Source: Marinilabiliales bacterium (GTDB taxonomy: Bacteria > Bacteroidota > Bacteroidia > Bacteroidales > ML635J-15). From it: a DNA stretch of 64,000 nucleotides. Below are positions 42,941 through 50,451 of this stretch, piece by piece. The position numbers and the translations under genes were made by a program. Position 1 is the stretch's first letter. Each line of letters begins with the position of its first letter. The DNA lies in the NCBI GenBank assembly GCA_002869385.1, contig PKTB01000024.1, positions 623,990-687,989 of the forward strand, read 5' to 3'. Under the pieces are notes generated by a model. The model worked only from the letters and a program-made list of their open reading frames with translations, had not been told where the DNA came from and made no database searches.

Positions 42941-44854
42941 TTATTGTTTCTCAAAACCCAAACTAAAAGTTTCTTCATCAGTAGTAATTTTAATTATATA
43001 ATTACCGCTAGCAAAGTCTGCAACCTCAACAACATTCAATACTTTATGAACACTACATATTTTCACCAATTGTCCAGAAGAGTTGTAAACATTTGCTTTC
43101 AATTGGTGGTTTCGACTCCGCTCAACCACCAATTGAGGTATATCAAGATACAACTTGTCTTTTACAGGATTCGGATATAGTTTTACAGGACAAATGTTTT
43201 CGGTTTCAATATTATCATCGCAATTATTTGCAAAAAACATTTTTGATATTGTTTTACTCTCACCATAAGCATCTGTAACAGTAATATCAATATTATGCGT
43301 TCCATAAAACTGTGGAGTGTAAAAATCAACCGGTTTTGCAATACATTGCCCCCATTCGTGATTGCTTAAAGTTGCTTCGGTTATTACTTCTGAAAAGTAC
43401 TCTATACCACCAACTTCAATGCTTGTCTCTGACAAACCTATCTCAACCGGAACAAATAAAGGGGGATAAAATATACTGTCTATTACCTGGCCTGTACTAA
43501 ATTCAACAGTGTAAGGTGCTGATTTGCCTGCAATATAAACATAAACCTGTATTGTATCATTTTTACAAACTGTTTCAGGAATCTCAATATCAAAATTTAA
43601 CTCAGGAATTTGTGTATTACATAAACCATCTAAACCTAAACTATCTGTTTTTACTAGCCATGCTTGTTGGCGCGGGTCGTAACCAAAATCCTCATAATGA
43701 TCTCCATAACCGGCAAGAATAAACCCTCCATCGTTTGTAGGTTTTATAGAATTTAAATACTGCCAAGCAGAACTTTCAGATTCTGCATAATATAATCTAT
43801 TCCATTTTATATTTCCAACAGAATCTAATTTCATCATAAAACCTCTATGTCTTGGATACGATTCATAAGAATTCCCTATAATAATTAAATCTCCATTTGA
43901 ATATTCAATAATCGATGAAATTGTTAATAACATTGTTGTAGGACCGACTGTTGGATAAAATGAATAGCGTCTATAATACTTTGTCCATAACAGATCTCCA
44001 TCTTTAGAAACTTTTCTCAAACAGCCATCATAATAATTATCCATTGCAGCCTCAAAAACAGGATAAGCTCCACATGCAATATAATTGGAATCCTGAGTCT
44101 CAATTATTCCTGTTGTCCCTCCATCACCAATACTACCATTACCAAAGCCTTTTTGCCAGATAACACTACCTGCTGTATATACTTTTAGCAAGTACCAATC
44201 CTGATCATTTGCACTTGTAGGGAAGCTATATGTTCCACCTCCAATTAAAATATTATTGTCAGATGTTTCAATAATTTGTCCTCCAAACTCATACCTTTGT
44301 CCAAAAGATTTCTTCCATATAAAACTCCCAACTGAATCAGTCTTTACAAGCAATAAATATGCGTCTTCAGCCTCTACATCTTCTATTTGTCCTGTAATAT
44401 AAAAATCATTAGAATGTGTTTTAATTATATTGAAAGATCTCTTCCAAGTCGTATCTTGCAATAAAACACTTGTGTGAGTTAAATTAAATGTACTATCAAA
44501 TTGACATATAAATGCTCGCAATTCTGATTCTGTTGTATATATACTACCAGACATATAATAACTATTCCCGTCTTCTTTCAAACAGTTGTCCCATCCTTCC
44601 CAATACTCATCTGTATCACTACCATAAACTTTTTTCCATTGCTTATCACCTTCTTCATTAATAAATGTTAAGGCAAAACATCTAACAAATGATTCATTAT
44701 TAGTCCCTGTTAAAAAGACATATCCCGTATCCAAAGCAATTACACCTCCTGTAATATGTGCAACGGTATCCTCAATAATACTATTAAATACTATTTGGGA
44801 ATTCACTACAATTGATGCAAAAATAGATAATATAGCAATCAGGATTCGCTTCAT
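42941..44854 (-). CDS. Secreted T9SS protein with beta-propeller-like repeats
   Basis: 637 residues. Signal peptide MKRILIAILSIFASIVVNSQ. Repeats such as GGVIALDTGYVFLTGTNN, QIIETSDNNILIGGGTYSF and GFILAGYGDHYEDFG suggest a beta-propeller (delta-60-like). The type A T9SS tail begins near 560 (CPVKLYPNPVKDKLYLDI) and ends GNYIIKITTDEETFSLGFEKQ. A hairpin element inserted in frame at 43100-43135 adds VVERSRN in this sorting domain. The promoter box lies just before the start. Confidence 0.75.
   Translation of the reverse strand: MKRILIAILSIFASIVVNSQIVFNSIIEDTVAHITGGVIALDTGYVFLTGTNNESFVRCFALTFINEEGDKQWKKVYGSDTDEYWEGWDNCLKEDGNSYYMSGSIYTTESELRAFICQFDSTFNLTHTSVLLQDTTWKRSFNIIKTHSNDFYITGQIEDVEAEDAYLLLVKTDSVGSFIWKKSFGQRYEFGGQIIETSDNNILIGGGTYSFPTSANDQDWYLLKVYTAGSVIWQKGFGNGSIGDGGTTGIIETQDSNYIACGAYPVFEAAMDNYYDGCLRKVSKDGDLLWTKYYRRYSFYPTVGPTTMLLTISSIIEYSNGDLIIIGNSYESYPRHRGFMMKLDSVGNIKWNRLYYAESESSAWQYLNSIKPTNDGGFILAGYGDHYEDFGYDPRQQAWLVKTDSLGLDGLCNTQIPELNFDIEIPETVCKNDTIQVYVYIAGKSAPYTVEFSTGQVIDSIFYPPLFVPVEIGLSETSIEVGGIEYFSEVITEATLSNHEWGQCIAKPVDFYTPQFYGTHNIDITVTDAYGESKTISKMFFANNCDDNIETENICPVKLYPNPVKDKLYLDIPQLVVERSRNHQLKANVYNSSGQLVKICSVHKVLNVVEVADFASGNYIIKITTDEETFSLGFEKQ
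43100..43135. repeat. Palindromic element inside a T9SS sorting domain
   Basis: CAATTGGTGGTT (43100-43111) and AACCACCAATTG (43124-43135) are perfect 12-base arms round TCGACTCCGCTC. Reading the minus strand in the gene frame gives LVVERSRNHQL. The core GAGCGGAGTCGAAACC is a repeat I know from many Bacteroidota genomes. Confidence 0.7.
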
Positions 44855-44858
44855 AAAA

Positions 44859-44910
44859 CAAATATACGAAAAAGAGTTAGAAAGTTGGGAGTGTGGAGTT
44901 CGAAGTTGTA
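44859..44910 (-). repeat. Second copy of the flanking repeat, with a -7 box
   Basis: CAAATATACGAAAAAGAGTT begins 5 bases from the start codon of the 42941-44854 gene and repeats 42865-42884. GTGGAGTTCGAAGTTG follows. Minus-strand TATATTTG (44859-44866) fits TAnnTTTG. Confidence 0.55.
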
Positions 44911-45002
44911 GAACCTAATAACTATAAATAAATGATTTTCTTAATTCATCGAGACTCTAATAGGTCACGCAACAAATTCGTTCCACAGCATCGACTTCCC
45001 TA

Positions 45003-45035
45003 TCATTGTACGGCACATTCGAACAATAAGCTAAC
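45003..45035. repeat. 33-bp direct repeat, copy 1 of 2
   Basis: TCATTGTACGGCACATTC then GAACAATAAGCTAAC. The second copy at 45244-45276 differs at three bases. It contains an internal ATTGT/ACAAT pair. Confidence 0.65.
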
Positions 45036-45091
45036 AGGAGTCGCGCGACAGCAAAGGGGATTATAAATTTAATTTACTTATAGTTAAAATT

Positions 45092-45118
45092 ACGCTACCG
45101 CACGACTTTGTCGTGTTG
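45092..45118 (-). repeat. REP-like hairpin, inverted relative to the array
   Basis: ACGCTACCGCACGAC-TTT-GTCGTGTTG is the reverse complement of the array core (CACGAC-AAA-GTCGTGCGGTAGCG). It is on the 3' side of the RAYT gene. Confidence 0.75.
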
Positions 45119-45243
45119 TTAAAACTATAAGTAATTGAATTTTTAGTGATATTTGTTTAAGCCTTAAGAAATAATTTGCATTACCACGTTACGAAGATCT
45201 TCGAAGGAGTCGAGTTGTTGTTAGATAACTAAGGCCTTCCCAA

Positions 45244-45276
45244 TCATTGTACAACACATTCGAACAATGAGCTAAC
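45244..45276. repeat. 33-bp direct repeat, copy 2 of 2
   Basis: TCATTGTACAACACATTC then GAACAATGAGCTAAC, 241 bases from copy 1. Both copies precede a REP hairpin (45092 and 45281), so the unit repeat-plus-REP is duplicated. Confidence 0.65.
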
Positions 45277-45280
45277 TCCC

Positions 45281-45306
45281 CGCTGCCGCACGACTGTGTC
45301 GTGTGG
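45281..45306 (-). repeat. REP-like hairpin, inverted relative to the array, second copy
   Basis: CGCTGCCGCACGAC-TGT-GTCGTGTGG has the stem of the array units in reverse orientation, 64 bases past the RAYT stop. Confidence 0.75.
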
Positions 45307-45369
45307 TTTTGCAGCCCAAAGGATGCAAGCTATTCTTACAACTCTTTTGTATATTATTATTTATTATAA

Positions 45370-45924
45370 TTACAAAACAACTATAACATCCTTAACCAAT
45401 CCTTTTTCACAACTGTAATCTCTGGCACTGCTATAGATATAATCTTTTGGGTGATAAACAAGTCCTGCTTCCACAGGGTTGTTATGGACATAAGCTATTT
45501 TCTCATTTGTTACTTTAGGACTCCAAAGTTCAATAGGCTTATTATTATGTTGCCAGAATTGATATTTATTTACATTTGAAGATTTTAAAGCAGCTTCTTT
45601 GAATTTATCAAAAAACATCTCTTTCCTACTATCTGTTTGGTTTTGCTCTATTGCTTTTACAATAGCTTTACTAGTGAACTTCTTAAGGTCTCCTAAAACA
45701 TTTTGTGGTTTAAAATCTGATGTAACTCTAAATATCAAATGAACATGGTTTGTCATTATACACCATGCAAAGATTTCCATTCCTTTTTCCTTTTGACAGT
45801 AATTTAGACTATCGATAAAAATATCTTTATACTCGTTTCTGGTAAATACATCCAGCCAATCTATAACTGCAAAACTTGTAAAATATACTCCTTCACTATT
45901 ATGAAACTTGTAATTACGGCTCAT
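45370..45924 (-). CDS. REP-associated tyrosine transposase (RAYT, IS200-like Y1)
   Basis: 184 residues. The HUH metal motif is H60-V-H62 (IMTNHVHLIF), and the catalytic tyrosine is likely Y145 in KIAYVHNNPVEAGL. YFTSFAVIDWLDVF at the N-terminus and the C-terminal YSSARDY are typical of the RAYT family. RAYTs nick and join single-stranded DNA at REP hairpins and are normally single copy, flanked by inverted REPs, as here: two on the 3' side and seven on the 5' side. No insertion-sequence ends or target duplication are seen. Substrate recognition by the GTAG next to the hairpins is inferred. Confidence 0.85.
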   Translation of the reverse strand: MSRNYKFHNSEGVYFTSFAVIDWLDVFTRNEYKDIFIDSLNYCQKEKGMEIFAWCIMTNHVHLIFRVTSDFKPQNVLGDLKKFTSKAIVKAIEQNQTDSRKEMFFDKFKEAALKSSNVNKYQFWQHNNKPIELWSPKVTNEKIAYVHNNPVEAGLVYHPKDYIYSSARDYSCEKGLVKDVIVVL

Positions 45925-46020
45925 CTGATAGAATAATGCTAAATTTAAATATATTCTTTAAAATTATTAAAGATACTAAATTAGTTGAAAACTTTATATA
46001 AGTTTAGGTTTTATAATTAA

Positions 46021-46450
46021 CCACACGACAGAGTCGTGCGGTAGCGTAGAATAGTTTTAGATATATTAGTTTTATTAGAATATTACCATACGATACAATC
46101 GTGCGGTAGCGTAGAATAGTTTTAGATATATTAGTTTTATTAGAATATTACCATACGATACAATCGTGCGGTAGCGTAGAATAGTTTTAGATATATTAGT
46201 TTTATTAGAATATTACCATACGATACAATCGTGCGGTAGCGTAGAATAGTTTTAAATATATTAGTTTTATTAGAATATTACCACACGACAGAGTCGTGCG
46301 GTAGCGTAGAATAGTTTTAAATATATTAGTTTTATTAGAATATTACCACACGATACAATCGTGCAGTAGCGTAGAATAGTTTAGATATATTAGTTTTATT
46401 AGAATATTACCACACGATACAATCGTGCGGTAGCGTAGAATAGTTTTAGA
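46021..46450 (+). repeat. REP hairpin array, seven 65-bp units
   Basis: Units begin at 46021, 46086, 46151, 46216, 46281, 46346 and 46410 (period 65, last 64). Each has CCA[C/T]ACGA, a 3-base loop, TCGTGC[G/A]G, then GTAGCGTAGAATAGTTT[T] and an AT-rich spacer ATATATTAGTTTTATTAG. Stem types are CACGAC/GTCGTG (units 1 and 5) and ACGAT/ATCGT (others). The array ends at the stop codon of the gene at 46451. With the RAYT gene it forms a REP/RAYT locus. Confidence 0.9.
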
Positions 46451-47368
46451 TTATCCCGAAATAAATCTCTTTGCTGCAAGGTACTCTTGTGGACAAATAA
46501 AAATCTTTGTGTCAGGCATAATGGTATAACCTCTACCTAGTGGATTGTACTTTTCAAATAAATCTACAATTTTACTAGCATATTCAGATATATTTAAGTC
46601 ATCTAAAAGATTTAATTCTCTTACGTTAATTAAATCTGTATACTTAAAATTATAAGCATCAGTACTTTGCTGGGTATTTAAAGTAATTTGCCCCCATGTA
46701 TCGAAAAATCTGCTCATATTTTTAAGCATAAGCTTAAAATGCGAGCTATGATTAAGGTTAAGATAATGCGAATTTATAAATCCTAAGCCATTTTCGCTAC
46801 ACAATTTCTCAAATTTTTGAATCCAATACCAATAACGGGGGTTATCCTGATGAATAAATGGGAATAAATTACAGCTTAGATTATAATCACAATGTCCAAA
46901 CGCCACATTTTTAAATTTTGGATGTTTAAACTTCATAATTTCCTCTATATCTGCAAATGCTTCATTACTTTCAATGATAGGTACTACATCCTCGAAATTT
47001 AGATCTTCATTCTCCTTAAGAAATGTATCCAAAGTTGCAGCATTATGAACATTTGCAAGGAATAAAACCCTAAATTTCATTCCTTTTAGCTGCTGTAAAG
47101 CTGAAATATCATCATGATATCTGTTTAAACCATATTCATTAATTCTGAAACCAATATACGAATTAAGAACTTTGCTTTTATTACTAGTTATTAGATTAAT
47201 TACCTTAGTTCTATAATCTGATTTATATCGATTAGTATCATTCTTCTTAAAGTCAATAATACTATCCTCAAAATCGAAGCAAGAAACAGTATCCTGTTCT
47301 GACAACTGTTTATGAAATTCAACAAAGTTATCTTCTTTAAATTTCACAAATTGATAAGACGTAATCAT
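46451..47368 (-). CDS. HpcH/HpaI aldolase / citrate lyase-like protein
   Basis: 305 residues. DFEDSI near 32, the metal-site-like PIIESNEAF near 135, and FGHCDYNLSCNLFP near 160 fit the CitE/HpcH fold of acidic residue-metal aldolases. Such enzymes cleave or form C-C bonds on acyl-CoA or hydroxy acids; the substrate here is unknown. It follows the small cyd-linked ORF with 17 bases between and ends against the REP array. Alternatives: a remote member acting in polysaccharide pathways. Fold-level call only. Confidence 0.55.
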   Translation of the reverse strand: MITSYQFVKFKEDNFVEFHKQLSEQDTVSCFDFEDSIIDFKKNDTNRYKSDYRTKVINLITSNKSKVLNSYIGFRINEYGLNRYHDDISALQQLKGMKFRVLFLANVHNAATLDTFLKENEDLNFEDVVPIIESNEAFADIEEIMKFKHPKFKNVAFGHCDYNLSCNLFPFIHQDNPRYWYWIQKFEKLCSENGLGFINSHYLNLNHSSHFKLMLKNMSRFFDTWGQITLNTQQSTDAYNFKYTDLINVRELNLLDDLNISEYASKIVDLFEKYNPLGRGYTIMPDTKIFICPQEYLAAKRFISG

Positions 47369-47385
47369 AGTGGCTTTTATTTTGG

Positions 47386-47508
47386 TTAATTTTCTGTTTG
47401 TTGGTTTTTCTTATCAAAGAATTTTAGTGCAATTACTGACAGTTTATAACTAATATAGATTAAAACCGGCCATGCAATCAAACTTATTATCTCTTTTGTA
47501 TATTCCAT
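47386..47508 (-). CDS. Single-TM small protein downstream of cydB (CydX-like candidate)
   Basis: 40 codons from ATG at 47506-47508 to TAA at 47386-47388, starting 9 bases after the cydB stop. It reads MEYTKEIISLIAWPVLIYIS and goes on with a second hydrophobic half, SYKLSVIALKFF, then DKKNQQTEN. One helix plus a charged tail fits a small membrane subunit, as CydX is for E. coli cytochrome bd. There is no sequence identity to CydX that I can claim. It was missed by size cutoffs. Confidence 0.5.
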   Translation of the reverse strand: MEYTKEIISLIAWPVLIYISYKLSVIALKFFDKKNQQTEN

Positions 47509-47517
47509 AATGCAAAT

Positions 47518-48657
47518 TTAATAAGTTATTTCATTTTTATCATTAATTTCTTCAGTAGTTATTTTCTTTTTGTTGATAGAACGCCAAGCATATACAATAT
47601 ATGCCAAAACAAATGGTATCATAAATGAAACTACTGTCATTACTTTAAGAGTAAATAAACTTGAACTTGAGTTTTGTATAGTTAATGAACTCTGCAAATC
47701 ACTTACTGACGGATAAAATGCAGTATTATTGTAACCGGCAATTAAAAGAACAGCAAGTACTGTAAATACTGTTCCCGGAGCTACAAACCAAAAACCTTTA
47801 TCATACTGGTTTTTATTAAATAGAGTTTTAATTATGCCAAATAAAACTGCTACCACTCCTAATAAAAACATAATTAAAACAACCGGCATCGCTAAAAAGT
47901 TATGAAGATATTTATATGCTTCCATCGAAACTACACCATTTTCATCAACAGCAAATCCATCTTTTAAAAGTAACCAAATCACAAACGCAAGAAAGAAAAC
48001 TAAAAATGGAACAGTATTAATCCAAAGATGTTTTTTTATTCTTTTATACATTTCATCATGATGTATTGTCATAGCAAAGTAGAGCAATCCTAGTATTCTC
48101 GCAAGAAAGAAAATTGCTAAGCCTAATGCAACATTATGCCAATTAAGTACTGCCTCTAATCCACGGGCATTATTCTGCCAGTCAACAGCTTTCATATCAG
48201 AAATCAGAAACTCTGATCCATTAAAAAATGTGCCGACAACAGTACCAATAAGTATAGTCCCTAACAAGCCGTTAATAAATAATAGTGACTCAAAGAATTT
48301 TGGCCCAAAAACATTGCCGGCTTTAGATCTAAATTCATATGATACTGCCTGAATAGTAAATGCTAAAAGAAATGCAGTCCATGCCCAATAGGCTCCACCA
48401 AAACTTGATGAATAGAACAAGGGGAAAGAAGCAAAGAATGCACCTCCAAAAGTTACCAGAGTAGTAAAAGTAAACTCCCATTTACGTCCGAGAGTATTGA
48501 CGATCATATTCCTTTGAGTATCATCTTTACCAATTGTATAAATTAATGTCTGACCTCCTTGAACAAAGAGTAAAAATACAAGTAAAGCTCCTAACAGCGA
48601 TACTAAAAACCACCAGTATTGCTGAAAAAATAAGTGTGTTAATTCTGCTGTTATCAT
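47518..48657 (-). CDS. cydB: Cytochrome bd ubiquinol oxidase subunit II (CydB)
   Basis: 379 residues with eight or more hydrophobic helices (QYWWFLVSLLGALLVFLLFV, LGRKWEFTFTTLVTFGGAFF, FLLAFTIQAVSYEFRSKAGN). The conserved SYEFRSK and GRKWE motifs are present. CydB is the second core subunit of the quinol:O2 oxidase. Its start overlaps the cydA stop by one base (TAATG). See cydA for the operon. Confidence 0.9.
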   Translation of the reverse strand: MITAELTHLFFQQYWWFLVSLLGALLVFLLFVQGGQTLIYTIGKDDTQRNMIVNTLGRKWEFTFTTLVTFGGAFFASFPLFYSSSFGGAYWAWTAFLLAFTIQAVSYEFRSKAGNVFGPKFFESLLFINGLLGTILIGTVVGTFFNGSEFLISDMKAVDWQNNARGLEAVLNWHNVALGLAIFFLARILGLLYFAMTIHHDEMYKRIKKHLWINTVPFLVFFLAFVIWLLLKDGFAVDENGVVSMEAYKYLHNFLAMPVVLIMFLLGVVAVLFGIIKTLFNKNQYDKGFWFVAPGTVFTVLAVLLIAGYNNTAFYPSVSDLQSSLTIQNSSSSLFTLKVMTVVSFMIPFVLAYIVYAWRSINKKKITTEEINDKNEITY

Positions 48658-50231
48658 TATTTGTTTCCTCCTTCATTTTCAGGGTTTGCAGGGCCTGTTT
48701 TAATAAATCTGATCATTATACTTACCTCTGTAATCAACAATGCTGTAAAAATAAATGCAAATATCCAGAAAGTTAATTGTACCGATGAGCTACTGATTTT
48801 TGTAACTCCGGCACTAGTTGTCATTAAGTCCTGAATTACCCATGGTTGACGCCCAACTTCAGCAACAATCCAGCCTGCTTGTGATGCAATAAATGCCATT
48901 GGAATACCAAGTATTCCTAAAATATACAATAGCTTAGAAAATTTGAATGTTTCAATTTTATCTTTAACTGCAAACCATCCAAATATAAGGAACATCAAAA
49001 CAAATAAAGTTCCAAGAATAACCATAATATGGAAGCTGTAGAAAACCATTGGAACATTTGGAACAATATCCTGTGGTTTTTCAACATAAGAATACCCGAA
49101 ATGATCAAAATTTGCTTCCAATAATGCTAATTGTTCAGCGGCAGCCTCTTCATTTCCTTCTTTTTTAAATTTCTTATAGGCAATTAAAGCATCCATTGCT
49201 ATATCGCCCCTATCCATTCGTTCAGCTGTGGACATAATACCATTTTCAGGATCTCCTTCTATTAGCTGATTTATACCAGGAACATATGTCTTTGTGTCCA
49301 TATCTATTAAAAAGCTGAGCATACCTTTAAATCCAAACTTAAACAGGAATGGGTCTTCATCATTATCTACAGTTTTCTTAGGATTTAAAACGCCAAAACC
49401 TATTAGTTCTGCTTCTTGACCACCGTCATAAAGTCCTTCCATAGCAGCTAATTTCATTGGTTGATGCTTCGCAACTTCAACTGCTGAACCATGGCCGGTA
49501 AATATTAAAGCCATCACCGAAATAAAACCAAATACTGCAGAAATTACAATACTTCGTTTTGCCATTAGTGACTCCCTCTTTCTAAGTAAAAAATATGAGC
49601 TTACTCCAATAACAAAAAGAGCAGCCAGAGTGTATCCACTTGTAATTGTATGTAAAAATTTATTTATTGCAACAGGAGATAAAAACACATCCCAAAAATT
49701 TACCATTTCATTACGAGCAGTATCTGGATTAAATTGCATCCCAACCGGATTTTGCATCCATGCGTTAGCAACTAAAATCCATAGTGCTGAAAGGTTTGCT
49801 CCGATTGCTGTTAACCATGTAGATGCAAGGTGAAACTTCTTACTTACTTTGTTCCAGCCAAAAAACATTACTGCAATAAATGTACTTTCAATAAAGAAAG
49901 CCATAATACCTTCTATTGCCAAAGGAGCACCAAAGATATCACCTACAAACCATGAATAATTAGACAAGTTTGTACCGAATTCAAATTCTAATATTAAGCC
50001 GGTTGCTACACCTATTGCAAAATTAATCCCAAAGAGTTTCATCCAAAACTTTGTAGTTCTTTTCCATTCCGGATCACCAGTCTTTACATAAATTGTCTCC
50101 ATTATGGCAATTATGAATAATATACCTAATGTTATAGGCACAAAAATCCAGTGGAACATTGCCGTTAGAGCAAATTGAGCTCTTGACCAGTCAACAAGAG
50201 ACGGGTCAATGTTTAGTAATAGTTGTGTCAT
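48657..50231 (-). CDS. cydA: Cytochrome bd ubiquinol oxidase subunit I (CydA)
   Basis: 524 residues. RAQFALTAMFHWIFVPITLG holds H27, equivalent to the heme b595 ligand. GWIVAEVGRQPWVIQDLMTT near 445 is strictly conserved. The Q-loop is present but long and carries an insertion near 275-350. The protein reduces O2 to water with quinol and allows micro-aerobic growth. It overlaps the DUF4492 gene by 26 bases and is coupled to cydB. Confidence 0.93.
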   Translation of the reverse strand: MTQLLLNIDPSLVDWSRAQFALTAMFHWIFVPITLGILFIIAIMETIYVKTGDPEWKRTTKFWMKLFGINFAIGVATGLILEFEFGTNLSNYSWFVGDIFGAPLAIEGIMAFFIESTFIAVMFFGWNKVSKKFHLASTWLTAIGANLSALWILVANAWMQNPVGMQFNPDTARNEMVNFWDVFLSPVAINKFLHTITSGYTLAALFVIGVSSYFLLRKRESLMAKRSIVISAVFGFISVMALIFTGHGSAVEVAKHQPMKLAAMEGLYDGGQEAELIGFGVLNPKKTVDNDEDPFLFKFGFKGMLSFLIDMDTKTYVPGINQLIEGDPENGIMSTAERMDRGDIAMDALIAYKKFKKEGNEEAAAEQLALLEANFDHFGYSYVEKPQDIVPNVPMVFYSFHIMVILGTLFVLMFLIFGWFAVKDKIETFKFSKLLYILGILGIPMAFIASQAGWIVAEVGRQPWVIQDLMTTSAGVTKISSSSVQLTFWIFAFIFTALLITEVSIMIRFIKTGPANPENEGGNK

Positions 50232-50448
50232 TCTGTGAGGTTTTTATTAATTCATTTATTACGTGTTCACTTCTCTGTTCGTCTGTTTCAAAATTCTTTT
50301 TAAGGTGGTTAGGGAAGAATATAAATTTAACTAATACAAATACCAGAAATCCTTTAAGAAGGATTATAATCCACATTTGTCTTCCCCATTTTGGCATGGT
50401 TTTAAATCCTTCGTAGTAAAATTTGAAAATATTTTTAAGTATTCTCAT
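50206..50448 (-). CDS. DUF4492 protein, cydAB-associated
   Basis: 80 residues with one membrane helix (WIIILLKGFLVFVLVKFIFF) after a basic start (MRILKNIFKFYYEGFKTMPK). The W-x-x-x-x-L-L-K-G helix pattern and its place before cydA match the DUF4492 family, which is known from Bacteroidota cytochrome bd operons. The end overlaps cydA, so it is co-translated; a role in oxidase assembly is inferred. Confidence 0.75.
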   Translation of the reverse strand: MRILKNIFKFYYEGFKTMPKWGRQMWIIILLKGFLVFVLVKFIFFPNHLKKNFETDEQRSEHVINELIKTSQNDTTITKH

Positions 50449-50451
50449 ATC

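Noticed and set aside
46021-46450. CRISPR array
   Set aside because: The units are 65-bp tandem copies with near-identical spacers and internal hairpins, and there are no cas genes.
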